Shown one piece after another: positions 34,805 to 46,313 of a stretch of DNA of 64,000 bases. This DNA is from Toxonevra muliebris (Eukaryota > Arthropoda > Insecta > Diptera > Pallopteridae), in the NCBI GenBank assembly GCA_963691655.1, contig OY829326.1, positions 57,281,776-57,345,775 on the forward strand, read 5' to 3'. Within the stretch, counting starts at the first letter, position 1; every line of letters begins with the position of its first letter. A program made the position numbers and the translations under genes. The notes under the pieces were generated by a model that was not told the DNA's origin, searched no databases, and was given only the letters and a program-made list of their open reading frames with translations.

Positions 34805-37100
34805 GCAAATCTTCAGCTAAATAGGATTTCTTTTGGTTTTGTCTGACTAAATTACCTGTGAAAGAATCGAGAAAATATGATTGTACAGTATACCGCCAAA
34901 CCATTAAAAACAGCACAAATTTTCTCTAATTTTGTTTGTAAATACAGTGAGTTTTAACAGTTTTAAAAAGATACTAGTCGATACTAGAAGAAATCTCTTT
35001 ATGAAAAACAAATATCAAAAGAAAACCAAACTACTCGTTGGTGTTTGTTTTGTTATTTGTGTATGCAGATAATTCGTTAGATAATTCTGAGAGATGCCGT
35101 TATTCATGTCTTCTCTCTTTCTCTTATTTATTATTTACTCCCGCTTAAGCAATGATTTTTCAAACGATGAATGCCATGCTTTGTTCAATGAGCGAATTTT
35201 GAAAAACTTCCGACGCTAATATTTTGAAGTTGGCTTAACCGATTTTAAATCTGAATTTAATTTTTGTCTAACCTACTCGTCAAGCTCTTTAAATTGAAAT
35301 ATAATATGATATCGTAGCACTTCTTGATCTTCTGAAATAAAATTGTAGTTACACTAATAAATGTATAGATTGCCAAACTTTCTTCGGAGAACTATGTTCT
35401 AGTACTAATTTGGGACCGATTAGACAAGTAATAGTGATTAAGTTTAAACTTAACCATGTTATTTGTACCAAAAACCAAACCTATGCCTTTTGAAGTATTA
35501 TGGTACAACGAAGTGCTAACCTTCGCCATTTCTGATTTTTTTTTGCTTGTACCATAAGTGCATAAATATCCCACGATTATTCTATACTTGTCAATTGACT
35601 TTAGTAGCTCTACAAGGGTCAGAGTCGCTTTAAAAAGGAGACTCAAAAAATGCAGTTTCGTATACTTTTTTTGTTACCATGTGCCTGTCCTTCCAGAAGA
35701 TGTTATTGCTTGAAAATTTTGTTGGTTTTAATTCTGTAAAGATAATAGAATACAATGACAAAGGCTTTTGCGTCAATAACACAGTGTTTATGCATTTATG
35801 GTGCAAATAAAAAAATAAAAAATTTGGAAGTCTAAGCGAAAAGTTTTTTTATCCAACAACGAATGCTTATATAATCCAAAGATTTTTAAATAAAAGTTAA
35901 CTAAATTTCCGCATTAAGGATAAACGTTTCCTTTCTTGACCAATCGGCTCCAAATTGTCACTAGAAAATAGTTCTCAAAAAAAAAGTTGAGCAAAATCTT
36001 ATTGAAATCGTTCAAACAAATTGTTCACTGCATTTACGATCAAAATTAAAGGAAATTTATGGCGTTTCTAATGATTCGGCGGTATACTATATATTATGAA
36101 AATATTATGATTGTATATTAAATAATTGAAATTGCCATTATTTAAATATCTGAAAATTTTTCAAAAGTTTTTCGAAATTTGAGAACAACTTTTCCGACTA
36201 ATGCCAAATTTATCAAGAAGCTTACTTTAATTAATTCATTAATGGTTTCTCAAATATCGGCTCAGAGATAAATATCATTAAATAACCTAATTGAAAAACA
36301 AGAAATTAATTTTAAAAAATTATTTGCTTTAAAAAATTCTTGATGATGTTGTGCTGATTCTGCCAGAATTTTAAGAATTTGCCTAAAAAAGAGTATTTCC
36401 TAGTAATGATTGTCTTAAACTATGAAGTTTGGTGTAGAAAATGAATTTTTACTAAATCTCTTAACTCATTTTGGCCAACTACCAGTTCCCGTTGGAATTT
36501 TTACAAAATATTTTTACAAGTGGCTAAAATTTCTTCGATTTACCCAAATTCTCCTAGCGTGCCCTATCTAAGAAATCAATCATAGGTCACCGCCAAAAGT
36601 TAAATTTACATTATTTAGGACTATTTTAATAGGTTGTATTCTGTAATAATGCCTAGTTTTAATAATATTACGAAACTTTTCAAAATTATTGAATTTTTTA
36701 TTGTATTGTTACTGGCACAACAATCCATAGAGGGACCGAGCTTTTCACAAATGATAGGCCGACGGTATTTTCTTTTAGAAACCGTTTCTCACCTCCTATA
36801 AAATGAATGCGAAGCTCCTAAAAATTTAAACAAAATCCATCTGAACACAATAAATTGTTTGTGCCTTTACAAAATATTTGGTCTTTGAAAACGGTAAATC
36901 ATGGTAAAATAGGGGGGAAAAAGTTCTTACTATTGCTCGAACAAAAAAAAAATTTGTAAAATAGATTATATTTAAAATAACACGAAATATATATTGAAAT
37001 TTTAATAATTCTTAATATCTAATGAATATGATCAATATTGTTTTCAAAATTTCCCAAAATTAATTGCTCACATCCTTAAATGACTTATAATAATTGTGCA
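34805..37100. other. Spacer upstream of the Ala/Glu/Lys-repeat gene
   Basis: AT-rich with no exon I can support. An unidentified first exon of the next gene may lie here or further left, because that gene's first visible exon is preceded by a good splice acceptor. Confidence 0.4.
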
Positions 37101-37403
37101 CAGTGTGGCCAACTCAGCGCTTTTCCCGCTGATTTTAGTGCTTTTTTATAATTAAAACGCGGAAAAAAGTGATTTAGCGCTCTGCCCTTTTTTTCAATTT
37201 AAAATATCTTTGAAAAATCGAAGAAATTTTCATTGACTAGAAGTATCAGAGGTGTGCCTGTATTAGTGAAAAGTTTAAATGTTTTGAGTTTTCTTGCACT
37301 TTTATAAGTTTATAAGGAAAAAATTTAACGCTTTTTTTTTAAGAAAATACGCGTTTTATTCTTCATTTTAGCGGATTTTCAAAAACAAAAGTTGGCCACT
37401 CTG
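37101..37403 (+). mobile_element. hAT-type MITE with 8-bp target-site duplication (copy 1)
   Basis: Begins CAGTGTGGCCAACTCA and ends GTTGGCCACTCTG, with ATTGTGCA duplicated exactly on both sides (37093-37100 and 37404-37411). An 8-bp duplication and CAGTG-type ends are features of hAT elements. The interior holds a second inverted pattern (GCGCTTTTCCCGCT near the left, AGCGGATTTTCAAAAAC near the right) and no transposase. Copy 2 lies inverted at 48012-48450. Confidence 0.88.
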
Positions 37404-37506
37404 ATTGTGCATATATATTTTGTGGATATATAATAGTTTGTTAAGTTTTGTTAAAAAGTATTTAATTGTTATATACGTATGTGATATCAATTTAATAATA
37501 TAACTA

Positions 37507-40500
37507 ATGTTTCATTTCATCTTCCCCCATTATTCTTATGCAGAACATATTGCACGGACAGGTAGTGTTTTTAAGAATTGTATAAATAAAACGTTGTTAA
37601 ATAACACAATCGGAACGTTAAGTCCTAATGCAAAAAGAAAGAAGGCGTCACAGAAAACGGAAACAATTCGCAGATCACATCTCCCCAAGTCATCTACATT
37701 TAATTTGAAACAAAGAAGAGCTACGCATACAGCGAATTCCTTGTCTAACGAAAGAAATCAATTAACACCTAGAAGACTTTCAGACACAGTATCGCATTCG
37801 TCTAGTGATGGGGAGTCGTCCACACGTTCCCGCAGTGCCATTAAATCATTTAATCAATCGAAACGTTTAAATTCATCGTACTCACCACGCCCAAAAAATT
37901 ATTCGTCCATTCCAAAACTTAAGAAATGTTTAGTCCTAATTAAGATCAACAAAGAGCTAGTGAGAAGAGAACAGGAACAAATCAGAGATATTTTACGGCG
38001 ACAAAGAGAGACTGTACGAATGAATCTTGAGCGACTACAAGAACGTGAAGTTTTCCGCAGTAAGCTTGAAGAAGAAAAACGTTTAATTGCAGAAATACGT
38101 GATCTCAAACAACAAAAAGCACAAAAAGAAGAGCACAAAAAGAGGAAAGCTGAAATCGCAGTTGAATCTAGAGCAGTGGAAGGCTCTGCTGAGTCTGAAA
38201 CCAGTGCAATAGAAGCAGCGGCTAAAACGAAAGCAATATCTGAAGCTGAAATCCAAGCTGAAATTGAAATCGAAACTGAAGTTGAAGAAATGGCTGTAGC
38301 TATAGAAAAAGCTGCAGGAAAAACAAAAGCTACAGCGATAGATAGGACTGTACATGAAACAACAGCTGCGGTCGAAGAAAAATTTACAAGTCATACGAAA
38401 GCTGCAGCCCAATCAAGCGTTGTTACAGCTGAAAAAATAGCTGCCGCCCAAGATAAAGGTACAGCCGAAGCGAAAGCATCGGCTGAAATAAAAGCCACAT
38501 CCGAAGAGAAATCTATAACAGAAAAGAATGCTGTCGCCGAAGAGAAAGCTACAGCTGAAAAGAAAGCTACAGTAGAAGAAAAAGACGAAGCTGAAGCAAA
38601 ATCTACAACCGAAGTAGATCCGGCAATTGAAACAGAAGTTGCAGCCGAAGCAAAGACTGAAACCGAAGCAAAAGCATTAGCAGAAGAAAAAATTGCAAAA
38701 GAGTTAATACGAGAATCAGCAGCCGAAATAAAAGCTGCAACCGAAGCAAAAATTAATGCCGAAGCAAAAGCTGCAGTCGAAGCAAAGGCTATAGCTGAAG
38801 CAAAAGCAGCAGCCGAAGAAAAAGCTGTTGCCGATGCCAAACCCGCAGCCGAAGCAAAAACAGCAGCCGAAGAAAAAGCTGTGGCCGTAGAAAAAGCTGC
38901 AGCCGAAGAAAAAGCTGCAGCCGAAGAAAAAGCTGCAGCCGAAGAAAAAGCTGTAGCCGAAGAAAAATCTGCAGCCGAAGAAAAATCTGCAGCTGAAGAA
39001 AATGCTGCAGCCGAAGGAAAAGCTGCAACCGAAGGAAAAGAAGCAGCAGCAGAAAAAGCTGCAGTCGAAGCAAAAACTGCAGTCGAGGAAAACGGTGCAG
39101 CAGAAAAACAAGCTGCAGCCGAGGCAAAACCAGCAGCCGAAGCAAAAGCTGCAGCAGAAGAAAAGGCTGCAACCAAAGTCAAAACAGCAGCAGGAGCAAA
39201 ACCATCAGCCGGAGCAAAAACTGGAATCAAAGTAAAAGCAGCAGGAGCAAAACCAGCAGCCGGAGCAAAAGCCACTGCAGAAGAAAAAGCTGCAACCAAA
39301 GTAAAAACAGCAGCAGGAGCAAAACCATCAGCCGGAGCAAAAACTGCACCAGAAGATAAAGCTGCAACCGAAGCAAAAGCTGCTGCCCAAGAAAAAGCAA
39401 AAGCCAAAGCAAAATCTTTAGCCAAACCAAAAGTGAATTCTGTAGTCAAGGCAAAAATAAAAGTTGTGGCTGAAGCAAAAGCTGAAGCAGAAGCTAAAGC
39501 TGTAGTTGAAACGAGAGTCGAGACAAAAACTGCTGTCGAAGAAAAATCTGGACCCAAAGCAAAAACTGCAGTCGAAGAAAAATCTGGACCCAAAGCAAAA
39601 TTAAAATCTGTAGCTAAATCAAATATTTCACCCAAAGAAAAAGTTGTGGTTGAAGGAAAAGTTTCACCTGAAGAAAAAGCTACAGCCGAAGAAAAATCTG
39701 TAACCACAGTAAAAGCTATATTCAAAATAAAAGCTGTAGCTGAAGAAAAAGCTGTATTTGAAGCAAAAGCTGTATCTGAAGCAAAAGCTGTGACCGAAGA
39801 AAAAACTATAGTTGAAGCAAAATCTGTAGTCAAACCAAAAGCTGCAGCCGAAGCAAAACATGAAACAGAAGCAAAAGCTGTAGCTGAAGCAGAATATGAA
39901 ACCGAAGCAAAAGCTGTAACCGAAGAAAAACTGGCCGCAGAAGCTGCAGTCGAAGCACTAACTGCAGCCGAAGAAACAGCAACAGCAGCAGCAGAAATTG
40001 AAGCAAAAGAAAATATAGCAAATGAAACTAAATTAAAAAAGAGAGCTAAGAAAAAGAAAAAGCTTGCTGTAATACCCCAAAAGAACAATATAGAGAAGGA
40101 GCCCGAGAAGCTGGCAGTAATAACGCAGCATAAAGTTAAAATGAGAAATTCCTCAAACACAAATCGCAAACGTAATCGACGATTGGAATTAAAAAAGGCA
40201 TACGAAAATAGTAATGAAACTGATGTCATAGATAACACAGCTTTTACGCTAGCTCCAGTGACAGATCAAAATAGCTACTTGATTAATAATATAACAGAAA
40301 CATCAAATGATGTTATGCCAAGTGCTGTGACACCTCCTAAAATGATACTTTCACCAATTGTAAGATTAAAACGCATTGATGAACAGTCAACATTGATGTC
40401 AGTCTCAGTCAATTTTTGTGGTATTAACAGTCCATCTACAACACCTAAAACATTAAAAATATCAAACAAAGGTAATAATAAAAATGAGCTATTTGTAGGA

Positions 40501-43500
40501 CAATTTGATAGCGGTAATGGTCTGCCAACAACACCTAAAACTTCGAATGTTCGCAATAAGAAAAAGCGTCGTGGAGAAAAGCTTGATAGCGGTAAAATAA
40601 CATCAATACTTCCAATAATTTCTAAAGTGGTTACTGGTAAGAAAAGAAAGCTACGTGAAGAGAATGAAGAAATTTTTAAAAGATGTGAAATTCCAGTGCC
40701 CGATGGTCGCAAACGTGTGAAAAAAGTTAAAGACCGTTTGGAATCTCAATTGCAACGAATGACATCTAACCGACCCATGATACGCTCAATACAATATAGC
40801 GATGATGAAGAAGAGGAGGAAGAATTAATGACTGTAACACATAAAAGGACGCTTAAGAGTGTCATTGAACAGCATAAGCTTAATTTGAGCACTGTAAAGA
40901 AAGCTAAAAAGTTAAAGATTCCGCCACCGATGCTGCAGCCGCAACCACCATCGCCACCGAAAGCCATAGAAGAAAGTAAAGCTTCCATTAAAATGAAAAG
41001 AAAACAAAAGACTGTAAAAAAACCAATAAGTAATAAAAAACGAAGACATGAGAAAGAAAAGGTAAAAGCAAATACGACGAATCAGTCACCGCCACTTTTG
41101 AGTGAGAATTTTGTCGCGAGTGATGAGAGCGATAAAAAAGTTTCAGAGTCACAAACCGTTGTTGAAGTGCAACAACCTTTCGATAACCAAAATCTATCTG
41201 TTAATATGACAGAACATATAACTTTAGAACATGGAGCTGATTCTGAGATCTCTACAGATATTGCTAACGCAGCAACTAGTCTTACTCTTTTGGCCAATAC
41301 CGCCGCTTCAGCTTCTACTGCACTTATGCCTGCACATCCACGTGTAACTACACCTCCGTATGAAAATAATACTAGTATATCTTCGCCGAATTCAGCAAAT
41401 GCAGCAGTTTCTATAAAAACGCATTCTACAGATTCCACGGCAAAGCATCCACTTAATACCATTGCATTTCTTGAAGTAGAAACTTCATCAGCTTCGTCAC
41501 AACATTCAGTTGTAGCCTCATTTTCAATGTTACAAGCAAAAAAATCATTAGCTGCGCCACCTGCAGAACCACAACTACAACAACAGCAGCAGCACGAAGA
41601 ACAGTTGAAACAAAAATTATATCAGGAGCACCACCAACTAGATGAGAGTCATTGTAGTATACAACGCATACATTTCCCAGTAACCATCGCTATAAAGGAA
41701 GGAAGAATATATTCAAGAGGTGGAATAGAGGCGACTGAAACACTTCCTATATTTCTATTAAGTGGTGATAGTCGTGGTCAGCCATCACCCATACAACCTC
41801 AAATTATTGATGCAGCAACGGCACAACTACCCCCTCCGACAGTATCAGTAACATCTGCTGATCATGTGGAATTTGCTGTTAATTCATTTACGCGAGTTGG
41901 CAATTTAGGTAAATATTTATAATTTAGAATTTTTATTAATTAATGAATTGAACGATTAAGCATTTTGGTAAATTAAATTTGCCATTAATTATTTAATCAG
42001 GATTCTGAATAACTAAAAAACTGTATCCTTCGTTTACATCTTTTTCAACAGTGATTTCAGAATATTCCATTTGTACTTTAAAATAACCAAATGCACCAAA
42101 GTTCGATTTCAGATTATTTCAAATTGATTTCTGAAGTACATTTGAAATTTTCTAAACAACAAATGAAGTATTCCGAAATTATTTTAAAATCTTCTGAAGC
42201 ACTTCTGAAAAAGGGTATAGTCAAGATATGGTTCAAATATTTTGCGAATAAGTCTTGTCGGCTATTTTCACGCTGCCTTAATTCTGATCTGAACATTCTT
42301 CTGAAAAATCAATTAATGATTGTATTTTCGATTACTTTTAGCGATTTCAACATCCGATCATGAAGTATCCTCTACACAGACAATTGATGAAAGCTCAAAT
42401 CAAATACTCGAGCCATCAGCGACAACAATGACAACAAATGCGACAGTGACAGCAACAATGACGGCACAAGCGATGGCACTCCCAACAACAGATAACGCTA
42501 CAATGTTGGTACAAAATAATCAAGTGGATACAACCAATCACTTGCCAGAGAGTTTTAGTGCAGAGGATCGGCGTATGCGCAAATTTTCCGATGAATTGTC
42601 AGTACGCGATGAATTGTCGAAAAATTGCCCTATAAAACGAAGACGTAAAACAATATCTTGTTTTTCTGCTCAACGCACTCTGACGCCAACTACGCATGTT
42701 GTTTTAAAACCCAGTAGTGGTACATCACCTTCTACTACAACGTTTACCAACGAGAACATAAAGCAGCTATCATTGGCGTCCCCGCAATCGTCACCATCAG
42801 CATCGCCGCCATCATCTCCATCATCACATGTATGTGGAAGACCATCTAATAATATTAATGCACAACAACTACCAAAGGAGCAGCAGCAGAAAGAAGAAGA
42901 ACGAGAACACCAACAAATAGAAACAGTGAAACCAATGCAAAGGTTGATTCGAAGTTTTTCAACATCAACAGCATCACCACCATTGCCATTTAATTGCTCT
43001 GATGCAACTGCATCGGTTAAAGCGACGCGTAACTGCGATAGTCCCGGAGAATTTGTTAAAAAAATCTCTGGGCGCAATTATTATAAGGCAGATACAATAA
43101 AGAAAATATTTGTGCCGCCTGATATCGAACGGGTTCTTGGGATGGAACAATCAGATACTGCTGCTGCTGCGTTACCTACTGATGCATCGCGAAATAATGA
43201 GACCGCATATAAAGATAAGAAAAATACTAAATCATCACAGTATCAGGTAGTAAAGAGTGGTGCAAAAATTAAAAACTTTGAATACACTGGGAAATTATAT
43301 GTAAAAGCACCTCCGCCACGAAAGGTTACATTAAAACCGAAAATAATGGATACAAGTGAAAAAGCAGGAAGGAAAAGGAAAAATGTAGATAATGCAAAAG
43401 CGAAGCGTGCCGAAGTGGAAGTTGCAAAAGTGGAAGTTGTAAAAGCGGAAGTTGCAAAAGCGGAAGTTGCAAAAGCGGAAGTTGCAAAAGTGGAGGGCAT

Positions 43501-43792
43501 ACAAGTGAAGACGGCAAAAGTGAAAGGTGTAAAAGTGGAAGGTGTAAAAGTGGAAGGTGTAAAACTGGATGGTGCAAAAATGGAAAAAAGAAAAATGGAA
43601 GGTGGAAAATTGGAAAGCTCAAAAATAGAGGTTGCAAAAGTAGATAGATCTAAAGTGGAGACTTCAAAAGTGGAACGGTCAAAAGCGGAGACTTCAAAAG
43701 TGGAAGGGCCACATGTTGAAGTGGGGAAGACAAGCGGGAAAACTATGACGAAAAAGGCAATGACGATAGGGAATAAAAGAAAGCATCAGTAA
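37507..43792 (+). CDS. Large unassigned nuclear-type protein with Ala/Glu/Lys helix repeats (~1,950 aa)
   Basis: Two coding exons are clear: up to 41908 (donor GTAAAT) and 42342-43792 (acceptor CTTTTAG); they join in phase (G + CG = Ala). From the ATG at 37507 the product is 1,950 residues. However, TTCTTATGCAG ending at 37543 is a good acceptor, so the true 5' end may be an upstream exon joined at 37544. Residues ~1-140 are basic and Ser-rich; ~140-218 are a charged coiled coil; ~219-836 are almost wholly Ala/Glu/Lys (KAAAEE-like units), expected to form a long charged single helix; then a basic block (KKRAKKKKK), an acidic run (DDEEEEEE, ~1098), several NLS-like clusters, a Gln tract (~1355), and a C-terminus with a KVE-type 5-residue repeat (~1816-1928). 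I do not recognise the family. Basic clusters suggest a nuclear or cytoskeletal role; no function is assigned. Confidence 0.78.
38894..39045 (+). repeat. In-frame 18-bp minisatellite (AEEKAA units)
   Basis: The 18-bp unit GCTGCAGCCGAAGAAAAA repeats about eight times with little change, encoding successive Ala-Ala-Glu-Glu-Lys-Ala blocks. Other in-frame duplications follow: a roughly 60-bp block recurs 123 bp apart (39166 and 39289) and a 36-bp unit is duplicated at 39535-39570 and 39571-39606. The array sits inside the coding exon and preserves the frame. Confidence 0.85.
41909..42341 (+). other. Intron of the Ala/Glu/Lys-repeat gene
   Basis: A 433-bp intron from donor GTAAAT at 41909 to the acceptor ending at 42341. 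It is AT-rich with several in-frame stops, and the flanking exons restore a single reading frame (VGNL-A-ISTSDHE), which supports the splice. Confidence 0.8.
43390..43720 (+). repeat. In-frame 15-bp coding repeat (KVEVA/KVETS units)
   Basis: About twenty degenerate copies of a 15-bp unit (GCAAAAGTGGAAGTT and variants) encode Lys-Val/Ala-Glu-x-x repeats just before the stop codon. Copies on the left are most alike; those on the right have diverged to KVETS and KMEGG types. It is distinct from the 18-bp array in the first exon of the same gene. Confidence 0.8.
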
Positions 43793-43911
43793 AAATAAAG
43801 AAGGAAAAATGTGCAATTTATTTTATAAATGTAATACGCAATATTCCTTTATCTTTGTATACAATTTTAATTTTCTGAACTATGTAACTTAATTATATAT
43901 AATTTATATAC

Positions 43912-44027
43912 CAGTGATGGGCTTAGATTTACGCGAGGGTATATGAGCTTTTTAGCATTCCATTTGTATGCAATATATTCGAAGCATGAAGCTCGTTACT
44001 CTCTTTACGCTTTTAGTCCGGTTACTG
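43912..44027. mobile_element. Short hAT-like repeat, copy a
   Basis: Begins CAGTGATGGGC and ends CCGGTTACTG, with ATGAGCTTTTTAGCATTCCAT inside. CAGTGATGGGC is a common type of hAT terminus. Length is 116 bp. No exact 8-bp duplication is visible. Copies b, c and d share the TGAGCTTTT core. Confidence 0.55.
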
Positions 44028-44639
44028 ATTCATGCAATTTAATTTAATATTACTGCCAAAAAAAAAAAAAAAAACCGAAATACTGTAAAACTTTATAAAG
44101 GAATTAATATTATTTTAAGTTATAATAGTAATTAATTTTTGAAATTGAAGTCTATTTAATGTTGAAAACTTCTATATTGATCAAATGTTTATTTATTATT
44201 ATTTGCCCGAAAGTATATAATACTTTATTTGAGCTGCTATTGTTTTCATTATTAAAAAAAAAAACATAATTAAAAAATTGAATTTTATTGTAAGTGGAGA
44301 ATATAACAAAATTAGATATCTATTAATGTAGCGTTACCTTAATTTAAAAACAAATTCGATTTACGATTTAAAACAAATTCTCTGTGAAATTTGATAAAAA
44401 ATCCTGATTTATGTTTGAGCCGTTCCCAATTAAAGTAACGATATTTATGTACATACATATGATTTATCAATCAAGTACAAAATATTAAGTTAATTATATT
44501 TCAATAAATTATACTTATGATTATAATAATAAAATTAAGTATTTTATATAAAATTTAGCAACAAATATTCTTAAATGATAATTATATGTTGATTTAAATT
44601 ATTCTACTTTCTCCTTAAGTTTTCATGTGAAACGGTTAA

Positions 44640-44707
44640 ATGAGCTCTTAAGATTTTCATATGGAATACATTGAAAGCTCATCTGCACTATTATTTTTCT
44701 GTCACTG
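44640..44707. repeat. Short hAT-like repeat, copy b (partial)
   Basis: Contains ATGAGCTCTTAAGATTTTC and ends ATTTTTCTGTCACTG, aligned in the same order as copies a and c. The left terminus is not recognisable. Confidence 0.45.
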
Positions 44708-44913
44708 TTATAGAATTAAAGAAGTTAGTTTAAAATTTACACAATCTACACACAACTCAAGTGAAAATATACTTGGACAAAAGAAAAATAAAATCATCAC
44801 AAACAGAGAAAATAATCTTAAAAAATTTATAAAAGTTTGAGCTTACACTGTATTGTTGAAATTGTCTCGAGATCACATTATTTTGGTTATTTCATTGTTA
44901 CTTTAAATTAGAG

Positions 44914-45025
44914 CAGTGACGGCCAAAAACATTCACTGGAAAATGAGCTTTTGAGCTTCTTATATGTAAATCATAGAAAGTTTTTAACTCTCAACACTCT
45001 TTAACTATATTTCTGCTCGTCACTG
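44914..45025. mobile_element. Short hAT-like repeat, copy c
   Basis: Begins CAGTGACGG and ends GCTCGTCACTG, so the termini are inverted repeats; the core is ATGAGCTTTTGAGCTTC. Length is 112 bp. No exact target-site duplication is seen. Confidence 0.5.
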
Positions 45026-45363
45026 CAGCATAGAGCAAAAAAAAAAAATTTTTACATTTGCTTTAAAAACGTGCATATATTACTTGAAGGTAGAAGTTTC
45101 TAAAGCTAATTTAATTTTATCTATATTATAAAGTTAATTTGGATTTAAAAAAAAAGATAAAGTTATTTACTGCATGTAACAAAACTGAGCAAAAAAAATT
45201 ATTAAAAATTGTTTTCAGCGAAAATTTCAAATTTTTATTGTATCTTGAGTTATTTTTAATAAATTAACATTTTCAAAATAATTCGTACCATTTTTAAGTA
45301 TAAATAAGTAATAATGTTATTCCAGTTTTCATAAGAATTTGATTGAGTTGCTAAATTGAGGTA

Positions 45364-45657
45364 CTATGATACAAGCAGGCATTTTTCATATATCATTATG
45401 TTAAGTAATGTAGCCGGTCTTGGTATTAATAATCTGCTGAATTCTTTTTGGCATACTATCGACAAGATCCTAACATTCTTAAGAAGGAACAGACTCCCAA
45501 ACTTCACATCTAGCATCTGTTTTTTATATTTCGTGTCATGCTTTGTAACCAATTTCTTTAACTCGCGGTTGATTATCATGTGAGAATTTCGCGATCCTGC
45601 AGTGATTAAGAGACTTACTCTCTTGTCACAATCATTATTAAATGAAAGGACACACAA
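45364..45657 (-). pseudogene. Possible Tc1-like transposase N-terminal trace
   Basis: The minus strand has an open stretch of 97 codons with SHMIINRELKKL followed by DVKFGSLFLLKNVRI, loosely like the SARxIxxEL...AGFxSRVxxKKPLL part of Tc1 transposases. The match rests on pattern only and the rest of a transposase is missing, so this is a weak call; it could be chance. Confidence 0.22.
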
Positions 45658-46249
45658 ATTTCCATCATTACCAAATATTTACAGAAGTAAAAATAAATAA
45701 ATATATTATGCCAACTTTTCCGTTAATATAACTGCAGTGTCAAACTTTGTATCATAACCTTAAAGCGCATGAAATGAAACAGAGGTTTGACACTTCAGAT
45801 GCATGACTGCTATTCAATTAAAGAAACTGTGATAAAAACTATTTATTTGCTCTATTTTGTTACATACATTGTAAATATATAAAATAAAAATCTGAAGTCT
45901 TACATTGCGTATTTCAACATTAATGTTTCATTTATAAATAAATTTCTTCGTTTTTTGTTATTATCTCACAGGGATATATTTACTTCCTATCTATCTTTAT
46001 TACTTTTAATCTCAATCTTTTAGCAATAGTTTTTAATTAATTGTTTATTAAAATATAATTTTAAGCTTATAATACTATTCCAGTTGTTATGAAATTATAA
46101 AAATTGCTTTAATTCAAAAGACTTTGTGTTGTTTTTTTTTTTTTTTTTTTTTTGGAGATGTTTACTATAATTTTGTGAACTTATAACTATGCGGCGTCTT
46201 TACTACAAAACTATTAATGAGATTATTTTCAGATTTCATATTCTCAATT

Positions 46250-46313
46250 AAATGAGCTTTTAAGCTTCTCATATTTAAAAGCTTAAAGTTCGATACGTTA
46301 TTTTCCGTCGTTG
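46250..46313. repeat. Short hAT-like repeat, copy d (partial)
   Basis: Contains ATGAGCTTTTAAGCTTCTC and, downstream, GTTATTTTCCGTCGTTG, which lines up with the right halves of copies a-c. Only the core and right part are recognisable. Confidence 0.4.

Noticed and set aside
38391..40238. 615-codon open frame on the minus strand
   Set aside because: It is the antisense shadow of the Ala/Glu/Lys repeat; the repeated codons happen to contain no reverse-strand stops. The product would be a meaningless Ser/Ala/Phe repeat with no splice or start support.
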